This document shows, piece by piece, positions 51,892-60,163 of a DNA stretch of 64,000 bases. The position numbers and the translations under genes were made by a program. How positions within the stretch are numbered: position 1 is the first letter of the stretch; the number at the start of each line of letters is the position of its first letter. The notes under the pieces are model-generated. The model had not been told where the DNA came from. It did no database searches and saw only the letters and a program-made list of their open reading frames with translations. The stretch is from IDS-8 sp040902105 (lineage in GTDB: Bacteria; Pseudomonadota; Gammaproteobacteria; Steroidobacterales; Woeseiaceae): the NCBI GenBank assembly GCA_040902105.1, contig JBBDXW010000033.1:1-64000 (forward strand), read 5' to 3'.

Positions 51892-52671
51892 TCAAAGTCC
51901 ATCGAGCGTGGACTTTAGCCAGGCGCGAAGGTCGGCGACGCTGTCGAGCTGCCACGCAGCGACGGTGTGGGCGGCGTCGCCGACTCGTATCGACATGCCG
52001 CCCAGCTCGTTGACCACGGCAAAACCGTATTCGTCTGTCACGTCGTCTCCGATAAAGACGGGCAGACGTCCCTCGAACGGATGCGTTTGCATGAACGAGC
52101 GGATCGCGCTGCCCTTGTTTGCTGCAGCCGGCAGAATCTCCACCAGCATCTTGCCGCGCATCAGTCTCGCGTCATTATCCAGTTCCGCGCAGATTTTCTC
52201 CAATGCCTCGAGCACCGTGGCCTCGAGTTCCGGGCGGCTGCGATAATGCACGCCGATCGAAAACGGCTTGTACTCGACCAGGAGACCGGGGTGCCGTTCG
52301 GCAAAGTCTACTACACGGCTGATGGACCCAGCCGGAATGGCTTTAGCCTCGTTGACGAGCGTGCCATCCATCCAGCGCTGTTCCAGGCCATGCGATGCCG
52401 CAGCCGCAAGCTTGAGCTGCCCGAAGATCGCATCGAGCTGATCGAGACTTCTGCCGCTGATGAGCGCAACCGCTCCGTCGCAGGCTCTGTTCAGGCTGTC
52501 GAGCAAATCGAGCAGGTACCTGTCCGCGATGACGAGGTCCGGGCGGGCTTCGATTTCGAGAAGCGTGCCGTCGACGTCGAGAAACCACGCCCATTGATGG
52601 TTGGCGATGTCGGGTGAGGGCGGTCGGCTCATCCGGTGTTCCGCGGCAGGCTTGTCAAAGTGAGAATTCAT
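51892..52671 (-). CDS. otsB: Trehalose-6-phosphate phosphatase
   Basis: The 259-residue HAD enzyme removes phosphate from trehalose-6-phosphate. WFLDVDGTLLEI holds the nucleophile Asp, ALISGRSLDQL motif II, and LPVFIGDDVTDEYGF the metal-binding Asp pair. It is the first gene of the operon otsB, GH15, otsA, glk. ATGs at 52671 and 52632 are both possible; neither has a strong ribosome site. The gene is divergent from plsB. Confidence 0.94.
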   Translation of the reverse strand: MNSHFDKPAAEHRMSRPPSPDIANHQWAWFLDVDGTLLEIEARPDLVIADRYLLDLLDSLNRACDGAVALISGRSLDQLDAIFGQLKLAAAASHGLEQRWMDGTLVNEAKAIPAGSISRVVDFAERHPGLLVEYKPFSIGVHYRSRPELEATVLEALEKICAELDNDARLMRGKMLVEILPAAANKGSAIRSFMQTHPFEGRLPVFIGDDVTDEYGFAVVNELGGMSIRVGDAAHTVAAWQLDSVADLRAWLKSTLDGL

Positions 52672-52750
52672 CGGAAGGCGACCAGCATTGCGCACTGCGG
52701 GTTTGAAATCAACGCTTTGCCGTCGTCGTTTTCTGTAAGATTGGCCTTCC

Positions 52751-55258
52751 ATGAGCAGCGCCAGACTCTTCTTTCGCCCCTGGTACTGGTTGGTCGGCAA
52801 GGTGTTCGGAATCTGGGCGCGGCCAACGGTACAGCCGGACGACCCGGCCGAGCTGCTGGCCCGATGCAACGGACCGGTCTGTTATGTCCTCGAATCGGGC
52901 GGCCTCGCCGATACCTTGGCGCTTGAGCGCGTCTGCGATAAACATGGCTTGCCGTCGCCGTCCGACACTCTGCGTTTCGGCGAGGTTCGCGAACCCGGCC
53001 TCATCGTGTTACGCCGGATGCGGGGCTTTTTCCTGCGGCGCCGCAGCGCCAAAAGTTCGATGCGATTGAAGCGGCTTGTGGAAGCCAGCATTGCTGCGGG
53101 CGGACAGGATCTGCAGCTCATTCCCGTGGCAATTTACTGGGGCCGTTCGCCGGACAAGGAAAGTTCCTGGTTCAAACTGCTGTTTCTCGAGAACTGGGAG
53201 GTCATCGGCCGCACACGCAAGTTTTTTGCAACGATTCTGCACGGCCGGAATACGCTCCTTCGTTTCAGCGAGCCGTTGGCCCTGAGGGCAATTGTCGGCG
53301 GCGGGGTTGAGGCCGGGGTCGAAGGCGGCGTCGAGCGGGAGCTTGCGTACCGCAAGGCCTCTCGCATACTGCGAGTGCATTTCCGTCAGCGGCGCGCGGC
53401 GACCGTCGGGCCGGACCTCTCGCATCGACGTACTCTCGTCAACGATGTGTTGCACGACCCAGCCGTGCGTCGTGTGATCGCAGCCGATGCCGGCGACAGC
53501 CGCGCCATGCTCGAGAGGACGAACTATAAGGCGCGCAAATACGCCGAGGAAATCGCAGCGCATATCTCTTATTCGACCATCCGCCTTATCGAACGTTTTC
53601 TAAGTTGGCTGTGGAACCGCATCTACGACGGCATCGTGCTGAACAATGTCGATCGCCTGCATGAAGTGGCGAAAGGCAACGAGGTCGTGTACGTGCCCTG
53701 TCATCGAAGCCATTTCGACTACCTGTTGCTGGGATACATTGTCTACCACCAGGGCTTGAGCATTCCTCATACCGCGGCCGGTATCAATCTCAACATGCCG
53801 GTCATCGGTTCGATCCTGCGACGCGGCGGGGCATTCTTTCTCAGGCGGAGCTTCAAGGGCAACCGCCTTTACGCGGCCGTGTTCAATGCCTACATGCACC
53901 AGATCCTGAGCCGCGGCCATTCGATCGAGTACTTCGTCGAAGGCGGGCGGAGCAGAACAGGGCGGCTGCTGCCGGCGAAGGGCGGCATGCTGGCGATGAC
54001 GGTCAACTCCTTTCTGCATGCGCCGCGGCGGCCGATCGTGTTCGTACCGGTTTACTTCGGCTACGAGAAATTGATCGAGGGAGACTCTTTCATCAGCGAA
54101 CTGGGCGGTGCCGAGAAGAAGAAAGAGTCGCTGTTCGGGCTGATCCAGTCCGTCAGGGCGCTCAGGGAGGACTTCGGCAAGGTGTACGTGAACATCGGCG
54201 AACCCATACATCTTCAGGGGTTGCTGGATGAGCAGAACGCCGACTGGCGACAAGCGCCGCCGACAAACGACGACCGGCCCATATGGATTGACCGGACGAT
54301 CGACGAATTGGGCCATCGGATCATGCAGGGCATCAATTCGGCAGCCGCAGTTACGCCCATCAGCTTGCTCGCGGTGATTCTCCTGGCGACGCCGAAGCAG
54401 ACCATGGGTGAACTCGAGCTAAGGAGACAATTGAAGCTGTGCGTCGATCTTCTGTCGCGCTTCCGTTATTCCGCTACCGTGACGCTGCCCGACTGGGCCC
54501 CGGAGGAGATCGTCGCGCACGGCGAGAGGATGAAAGTCATAGACCGCACGACCCATCTGCTCGGTGACGTGCTGCATATGGCCGAACGCGAAGCCGTGCT
54601 GATGACCTATTTCCGCAACAACGTGCTGCACCTGTTCTCAATTCCGGCATCGATAGCCTGCTGTTTCATCCAGGGCCGACGGCTCGAACACAGCGAGCTG
54701 CAACGTCTGGTGCGTCTGATCTATCCATTCATGCAGACAGAACTGAGCCTGAAATGGAGTTACGAGGAAATCGACGACGTTACGTCGGAGGCGATCGAGG
54801 CACTGTTAGCGCTCGAAATTCTCTCGCGTACCAGGGACAGAAAGACCCTGGTCAGGCCGCCGGCAGGGTCTGCAAGAGCCTTTCAATTGCTGATGCTGGG
54901 ACAGTCGATGGTGCCGATGATGCAGCGCTTCTACCTGGTGATCGCATTGCTGTTTCGTAACGGCTCGGGAACTCTGTCGCGGGTGCAGCTCGAGAATCTG
55001 TGCCAGCAAAGCGCGCAGCGCCTGGCCATGATCTACGGCCTGCATTCGCCGGATTTTTTCGACAAAGCGCTGTTTCGCGATTTCATCGCCAGGCTGCGAG
55101 AGCAGAACGTCCTGCGCAGGAACGAAGGAGGACTGCTGGAGTTCGATGACGACATCAACAGAATCGGTGACGATGCCCGGCTGGTGCTCGGCGAGGAGAT
55201 TCGACACAGCATTCTGTCGTTGACCTTTTCTGACGCCAAGGTGGAGCCGTCGCCGTGA
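52751..55258 (+). CDS. plsB: Glycerol-3-phosphate 1-O-acyltransferase
   Basis: The 835-residue protein is a PlsB acyltransferase that places the first acyl chain on glycerol-3-phosphate at the inner membrane. The catalytic HX4D motif is HRSHFD (318-323), followed by GGAFFLRRSFKGNRLY, FVEGGRSRTGRLLPAKGGML and IVFVPVYFGYEKLIEG, the four acyltransferase motifs in order. Length is normal. Its stop overlaps the trhO start (GTGA). Confidence 0.97.
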   Translation: MSSARLFFRPWYWLVGKVFGIWARPTVQPDDPAELLARCNGPVCYVLESGGLADTLALERVCDKHGLPSPSDTLRFGEVREPGLIVLRRMRGFFLRRRSAKSSMRLKRLVEASIAAGGQDLQLIPVAIYWGRSPDKESSWFKLLFLENWEVIGRTRKFFATILHGRNTLLRFSEPLALRAIVGGGVEAGVEGGVERELAYRKASRILRVHFRQRRAATVGPDLSHRRTLVNDVLHDPAVRRVIAADAGDSRAMLERTNYKARKYAEEIAAHISYSTIRLIERFLSWLWNRIYDGIVLNNVDRLHEVAKGNEVVYVPCHRSHFDYLLLGYIVYHQGLSIPHTAAGINLNMPVIGSILRRGGAFFLRRSFKGNRLYAAVFNAYMHQILSRGHSIEYFVEGGRSRTGRLLPAKGGMLAMTVNSFLHAPRRPIVFVPVYFGYEKLIEGDSFISELGGAEKKKESLFGLIQSVRALREDFGKVYVNIGEPIHLQGLLDEQNADWRQAPPTNDDRPIWIDRTIDELGHRIMQGINSAAAVTPISLLAVILLATPKQTMGELELRRQLKLCVDLLSRFRYSATVTLPDWAPEEIVAHGERMKVIDRTTHLLGDVLHMAEREAVLMTYFRNNVLHLFSIPASIACCFIQGRRLEHSELQRLVRLIYPFMQTELSLKWSYEEIDDVTSEAIEALLALEILSRTRDRKTLVRPPAGSARAFQLLMLGQSMVPMMQRFYLVIALLFRNGSGTLSRVQLENLCQQSAQRLAMIYGLHSPDFFDKALFRDFIARLREQNVLRRNEGGLLEFDDDINRIGDDARLVLGEEIRHSILSLTFSDAKVEPSP

Positions 55259-56175
55259 AAGTCGTGTCGTTCTATCGTTTCATCGATATTTCGAGTCCGG
55301 ACGAGCTGTGCGCCGATTTGCAGGCCTTGTGCGATCAGGAGCGACTCCTGGGCACGATCCTGATAGCGACCGAAGGCATCAACGGTGCGCTTGCCGGCCC
55401 GGCCAAAGCCGTGCAACGGGTTTTCGATTGGGTCGAGCTGCGTCTTTCGCTCGACAACCTTCTCGAAGGCCGCTGGACCGATGCCGCGGGGGCGCCGTTT
55501 CGCCGCATGCGTGTGCGGGTCAAGAACGAAATCGTGACGCTCGGCCGCCCGGACATCCGGCCGCAACGCGAAACCGGCCGGCACATCGCCCCGCGCGACT
55601 GGAACAGGCTGATCGGCGATCCGGCTACACTGCTCATAGACACGCGCAATCACTACGAAATCGAAGTGGGGTCGTTCCCGCGCGCCGTCGACCCCGGTAC
55701 CGACAGCTTCAGGCAGTTTCCGGCGTTCGCTGAAACGTTGTCCGGACAGGACAAGTCACGCCCCGTCGCCATGTACTGCACCGGCGGAATTCGCTGCGAG
55801 AAAGCGTCGGCGCTGATGCTCGACCTCGGCTTCAGCGAGGTGTACCAGCTGCAGGGAGGTATTCTCAACTACCTGGAACAGGTAGGCGACCCCGACAGTC
55901 GCTGGAATGGCGAATGCTTCGTTTTCGACAGCCGCGTTGCAGTCGATCGCGACCTCGCCGAAGGCGGATATGTGCAATGTCATGCCTGCCGGCGACCATT
56001 GAGCAGCGAGGATCTCGCGTCGCCGCACTTCCGCGAAGGCGTATCCTGCCCGCGTTGCATCGACGAACTGGACGAAGAGCGCGCCTCGCGTCTCGAAGAG
56101 CGACGCCGCCAGGTCGCGCTCGCGCGCGAACGCGGCGATACGCACATCGGCCCCAGTCAGTCCAGCAGCCGGTAA
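55255..56175 (+). CDS. trhO: tRNA uridine-5-oxyacetic acid pathway hydroxylase, rhodanese family
   Basis: The 306-residue protein has the TrhO/YceA layout: an N-terminal acylphosphatase-like domain (FYRFIDISSPDELCADLQALC; ILIATEGINGALAGP), a rhodanese domain with the loop YCTGGIRCEKAS (Cys175), and a C-terminal Cys pair region (CHACRRPLS, CPRC) for a metal. In E. coli and B. subtilis it hydroxylates U34 of tRNA. GTG at 55255 overlaps the plsB stop by four bases. It converges with kdpE, overlapping by 19 bases. Confidence 0.95.
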   Translation: MKVVSFYRFIDISSPDELCADLQALCDQERLLGTILIATEGINGALAGPAKAVQRVFDWVELRLSLDNLLEGRWTDAAGAPFRRMRVRVKNEIVTLGRPDIRPQRETGRHIAPRDWNRLIGDPATLLIDTRNHYEIEVGSFPRAVDPGTDSFRQFPAFAETLSGQDKSRPVAMYCTGGIRCEKASALMLDLGFSEVYQLQGGILNYLEQVGDPDSRWNGECFVFDSRVAVDRDLAEGGYVQCHACRRPLSSEDLASPHFREGVSCPRCIDELDEERASRLEERRRQVALARERGDTHIGPSQSSSR

Positions 56176-56846
56176 CCGACGCCCTGTTCGGTAACGATGT
56201 AATGAGGGTCGGCCGGATCGTCCCCCAGCTTTTGCCGCAACCCGCTGACCAGTACGCGAAGATAGTGCGTCTCGCTCGTGAAAGCCGGTCCCCACAACTC
56301 GCGCAACACGGACTGATGCGTCAACACCCGCCCGGCGCTGCGTACCAGCAGCCGCAACAGCTCGTATTCCTTCCTGGTCACGCGAACCGTTTCACCGTTC
56401 AAGAGCACCTCGCGCCTGGGCAAGTCGATGCGGAGACCATTGCGCTGGTACACCACGGATTCCGGATCGCCCGATTCGCGCGCGCGAAGTAGAACGCGCA
56501 CGCGTGCCATCAGCTCGGAAATGCCGGCCGGTTTGGTGACGTAGTCGTTGGCGCCCGCGTCCAGCGCCCTGACTTTCCCGTTTTCGTCGTTTCTTACGGA
56601 CAGCACCAGAATCGGGATTTCCGACCACTCCCGCAGGCGCCTGATGACCTGCTGTCCGTCCATGTCCGGCAAGCCGAGGTCGAGAATCGCGAGCTGCGGC
56701 TGTTTTTCCCCGGCAAGTGCCAGACCGTCTTCGCCGCTGCGCGCCTCGATTACGGCGTAGCCGTGTGCTTCGAGCGAGATACGCAGGAAACTGCGAATGT
56801 GCGCTTCGTCTTCGATCAGCAGGATTGCGGCTTTGCCGTCACTCAC
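56157..56846 (-). CDS. kdpE: KdpE-type response regulator
   Basis: The 229-residue OmpR/PhoB-class regulator has a receiver domain (ILLIEDEAHIRSFL; LAILDLGLPDMDGQ with the phospho-acceptor Asp; LSVRNDENGKVRALDAGANDYVTKP) and a winged-helix C-terminus with the KdpE-like ending ETHYLRVLVSGLRQKLGDDP. Start is GTG at 56846, inside the end of the kinase gene. There are no kdpABC genes in the window; the divergent potassium transporter trkH is the likely target. Confidence 0.88.
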   Translation of the reverse strand: MSDGKAAILLIEDEAHIRSFLRISLEAHGYAVIEARSGEDGLALAGEKQPQLAILDLGLPDMDGQQVIRRLREWSEIPILVLSVRNDENGKVRALDAGANDYVTKPAGISELMARVRVLLRARESGDPESVVYQRNGLRIDLPRREVLLNGETVRVTRKEYELLRLLVRSAGRVLTHQSVLRELWGPAFTSETHYLRVLVSGLRQKLGDDPADPHYIVTEQGVGYRLLD

Positions 56847-58362
56847 TGCCGTGTCTCGCCGGTTTGTCTTGCGACTGTGGAATTCTGAGCCTCAGCAAGG
56901 CGCCGGGGCCGATCGCGTTCGAGTGTGCGGTGGCGTCTCCCCCGTGCGCACGGATAATGCCGCGGCAAATCGACAGGCCGAGACCGGTGCCGCTTTTTCT
57001 GTCGTGTTCACGTACCCGGTAAAACGGATCGAACACTTTCTCGAGTTCGCTCTCCGGGATGCCGGGTCCCTCGTCGGATATTTCGATGAGAATAGCGCCG
57101 TCATCTTTTCTTGCCGTTACGCGAACAGTGCCCTGTCCGGGCGAGTAACGCGCGGCGTTGTCGAGCAAATTGACAAAAACCTGTTCAATGAGATCTCCGT
57201 GCACGTACATTAGCTGCGCATCGTCGGCAACAGCCGTTTCGATCCGCAGATTGCGCGCGCCCAGCCGCAGACGCCGCGTTGCCGCCGACAACAGGTCCCG
57301 GATATCCTCCCAGTCCCGTTGCAATTCAAGCTGCCCCTGTCCGAGCCGGGTCATGTCCAGCAGGTTCTGGATGTGCCGGTCGAGACGCTCCGCCTCTTCG
57401 ACGATCGCTTGCAGCAGGACGCTTTTGTCGTCGCGGCTCAGGGTCGATTCATACGCCAGCAGACTCGACGCAGCGCCGATAACCGACGATAACGGCGTGC
57501 GAAGATCGTGCGACACGGACGACAGCAAGGCAACTCTGAGCTGTTCCCGTTGTGAGGTCAGCTTTGCTTCCTCGAGGTCCATTACCAGCATCGTCCGCTC
57601 GACCGCGACAGCGGCCTGGTCAGCCAGCACCTGCCCGTATTCGTGTTCGTCACGGGTCAGGATATTCTGATTGATGGCAACCACCCCGATGCGTCCGCGC
57701 ACGGTATTGAGCGGCAGCGCAGTCCAGCCCGGGATTTTCGCGGCGGTCTGCAAGAGCTCGTTCCAGTCGCGTTGCGTCGCGGCGCCATGCCCCTTGCTCG
57801 CAACGGCTGTTGTCGTGCCAGCCTTGCTGTCGGCAGCAATGGCGACAACGCTGCACATGAAATTGTCTGCAAGTTGATCGGCGAGGATTTGCAGTACCTG
57901 GTCACGAGTCGGGGCGCCGGCAACCCTCTGCGTCAGAACCTGCAATACGGCAGTGCGCTTGCTCGCCTTCTCGCGCTTCGTCATTTCATCGCGCATGCGG
58001 GCCGTCAGATTCCCGCTGAGCGCAGCCATCAGGAGAAAGAACACGAGTGTCGCCACGTCGCCTTCTTCGCTGACTTTGAAAGTATAGAGCGGCGCAGTAA
58101 AAAAGAAGTTGAAGATCAAGAAGCTCAGCAGGCTCGCATAGATGCTCGGCCACAGGCCGTAACGCACCGCAACAATCAGGACTCCGGTCATGAAAAGAAG
58201 CGACAGGTTGGCATGCGGCAGCCGTTGAAGGATGGGCGCTATCGCGGCGGCGATGCCGACAACGATGGTTGCGGCAATGTAGGGCCTGGCGTGCAGCAAG
58301 TAGCCTGCGAGGCTCGACGGCTTGCTCTGCTGCGGCGGGGAAATTGTGCTGTCGTCGCGCAT
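56839..58362 (-). CDS. KdpD-like sensor histidine kinase lacking the N-terminal domains
   Basis: The 507-residue protein has four membrane helices of the DUF4118 type (residues about 25-125), a GAF-like region (about 145-255) and a histidine kinase core: SVSHDLRTPLSSVIGAASSL with the phospho-His, then NLLDNAARYSP, EISDEGPGIPE and KSGTGLGLSICRGIIRAHGG. Full KdpD has about 390 further N-terminal residues (KdpD and USP domains) that bind cyclic di-AMP or sense ions; here they are missing. It overlaps the regulator gene by eight bases. Confidence 0.9.
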   Translation of the reverse strand: MRDDSTISPPQQSKPSSLAGYLLHARPYIAATIVVGIAAAIAPILQRLPHANLSLLFMTGVLIVAVRYGLWPSIYASLLSFLIFNFFFTAPLYTFKVSEEGDVATLVFFLLMAALSGNLTARMRDEMTKREKASKRTAVLQVLTQRVAGAPTRDQVLQILADQLADNFMCSVVAIAADSKAGTTTAVASKGHGAATQRDWNELLQTAAKIPGWTALPLNTVRGRIGVVAINQNILTRDEHEYGQVLADQAAVAVERTMLVMDLEEAKLTSQREQLRVALLSSVSHDLRTPLSSVIGAASSLLAYESTLSRDDKSVLLQAIVEEAERLDRHIQNLLDMTRLGQGQLELQRDWEDIRDLLSAATRRLRLGARNLRIETAVADDAQLMYVHGDLIEQVFVNLLDNAARYSPGQGTVRVTARKDDGAILIEISDEGPGIPESELEKVFDPFYRVREHDRKSGTGLGLSICRGIIRAHGGDATAHSNAIGPGALLRLRIPQSQDKPARHGSE

Positions 58363-58546
58363 CTGATTCCGAATCTGCGGCTGTCAGCCCTGATTCTAGG
58401 CCTGTAGCCTGCAACCAGGAAAAACATAAAGAAACCGTCAAGCGCCTGCGATCTCTTTACGTGCCCTCGCTGTGGCGCGGGAGGACACTTTGCCCGTGAA
58501 GCCCCTGGCCATTCGCCCTGGGCTGTCACCAACAAATCCGTTCACC

Positions 58547-59986
58547 ATGCGCAATGCTTTCCTGAAGATTTTCGGGCTTTTGTTCGCGATATTCGGCGCG
58601 TCGATGTTGCCGCCCGCCGCAGTTTCGCTGATTTACGCCGACGGACACCTGCAGATGTTCCTCTGGATCGCGGCGACGGCTCTGGCGCTCGGCGCGGCCG
58701 GCATGTTTCTGGGGCCACCGGTAGACAGGGCCCTTCAGCCGCGGGACGGCTTCCTCATCGTTGCGCTGGCCTGGTTCGCCATAAGCCTTCTGGGCGCAGT
58801 ACCGTTCGTTCTGGTTGGCAATTTCGATCCCGTGACGGCTATTTTTGAATCCGCATCAGGATTCACGACGACCGGATCGACCGCGATTATCGGGCTCGAT
58901 CGGTTGCCGCGCTCACTGCTGTTTTTCCGCCAGGAAATTCAGTGGCTCGGCGGCATCGGGGTCGTCGTTGCGGCGATTGCGTTGTTGCCGATGCTGGGTA
59001 TAGGCGGCATGCAACTCATGAAAGCCGAAACGACGGGCCCTGCCAAGAGTGACAAGATGCGACCACGAATGAAGCACACGGCACAGGCGTTGTGGCGCTT
59101 ATATCTGTTGCTGACGGTTGCATGTGCGCTTGCGTACTGGTTTGCGGGCATGCCGGTGTTCGACGCCATTGCGCACAGCTTCTCGACCGTGTCGACAGGC
59201 GGTTACTCGATTTACGATGCCAGCATTGCGCATTATCAAAGCGCGCCGATCGAGACGGTCGCCATCGTCTTCATGATGCTCGGTGCGATTAATTTCGCCG
59301 TGCATTTTCGTGTCTTGAGCGGTATGACATTGCGACCGTATGCGGCGAACTCGGAAGTTCGTGCCTTTGTGATCACGGTAATTGGCCTGACAGTTTTCGT
59401 GACCGCTGTGCTTTTAGGACGACCGGACGCGGGCCTGAGTCAGGCTTTCAGGATTGCGATATTCCAGGTCGTTTCCGTGATTACCTCAACCGGCTACATC
59501 ACCGACGATTTTTCGGTATGGCCAGGTCTATTGCCGGTGTTACTGATCTTCACCTGTTTCATCGGAGGGTGCGCCGGATCGACGGCTGGTGGCATGAAAG
59601 TAATCCGCTTTCTGGTTATGAGCCGCCAGGCCGTTATCGAAGTGACACGTCTCATACATCCGAGGCTCGTGCGGCCACTCAAGATCGGCGACGGAATCGT
59701 CGACGACACCATCGTTCGGTCCGTCTGGGCGTTTTTCACCGTCTACGCGTTTTCCTTTGTCATTCTGATGTTGAGTCTCATATGGCTGGGTCTCGACCAG
59801 GTGACAGCCTTCGCAGCAATCGCAACCTGCATAAACAACCTCGGGCCGGGACTCGGAGATGTCGCCGCGAACTTTGCCGGCGTCAGCGATTCGGTCAAAC
59901 TGATTTGTGCTTTTGCATGTATCCTCGGCCGGCTGGAGGTGCTGACTATTTTTGTATTGTTCACGCCTGCGTATTGGCGGGCATAG
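58547..59986 (+). CDS. trkH: Trk-type potassium transporter, TrkH family
   Basis: The 479-residue membrane protein has four pore-loop repeats with selectivity-type turns: SGFTTTGSTA, STVSTGGYS, SVITSTGYITDD and CINNLGPGLG, and the family blocks WLGGIGVVV and GGCAGSTAGGMKVIR. It takes up potassium with a cytosolic TrkA partner, which is not in the window. ATG at 58547 fits TrkH N-termini although no ribosome site is obvious. It is divergent from the KdpD/KdpE-like pair, and repeat A begins on the base after its stop codon. Confidence 0.93.
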   Translation: MRNAFLKIFGLLFAIFGASMLPPAAVSLIYADGHLQMFLWIAATALALGAAGMFLGPPVDRALQPRDGFLIVALAWFAISLLGAVPFVLVGNFDPVTAIFESASGFTTTGSTAIIGLDRLPRSLLFFRQEIQWLGGIGVVVAAIALLPMLGIGGMQLMKAETTGPAKSDKMRPRMKHTAQALWRLYLLLTVACALAYWFAGMPVFDAIAHSFSTVSTGGYSIYDASIAHYQSAPIETVAIVFMMLGAINFAVHFRVLSGMTLRPYAANSEVRAFVITVIGLTVFVTAVLLGRPDAGLSQAFRIAIFQVVSVITSTGYITDDFSVWPGLLPVLLIFTCFIGGCAGSTAGGMKVIRFLVMSRQAVIEVTRLIHPRLVRPLKIGDGIVDDTIVRSVWAFFTVYAFSFVILMLSLIWLGLDQVTAFAAIATCINNLGPGLGDVAANFAGVSDSVKLICAFACILGRLEVLTIFVLFTPAYWRA

Positions 59987-60150
59987 GGAGCCTCTGCACA
60001 AGCTCGGGCGTAGGTTGCTTTTGACGACGCAGGAGTACCGTCCGGGGGTATTCCACGTGCTCAGACACGGGAAACTCGCTCGTGGAACACCCCCGGACGG
60101 CACTCCTGCTCGTGCCAGAGGCGAACGAAGTCGACTTGTGCAGAGGCTCC
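59987..60150. repeat. Long hairpin repeat A (copy 2) with hairpin B as its core
   Basis: GGAGCCTCTGCACAAG (59987-60002) and GACTTGTGCAGAGGCTCC (60133-60150) bound the element. Its core is hairpin B (60029-60057 with 60081-60109, 29 bp with two mismatches), not the core found in copy 1 at 1263-1424. It begins on the base after the trkH stop and ends 13 bases before the stop of the convergent dehydrogenase gene, so it may end or protect both messages. Confidence 0.85.
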
Positions 60151-60163
60151 GTAGTGTTGCGGC

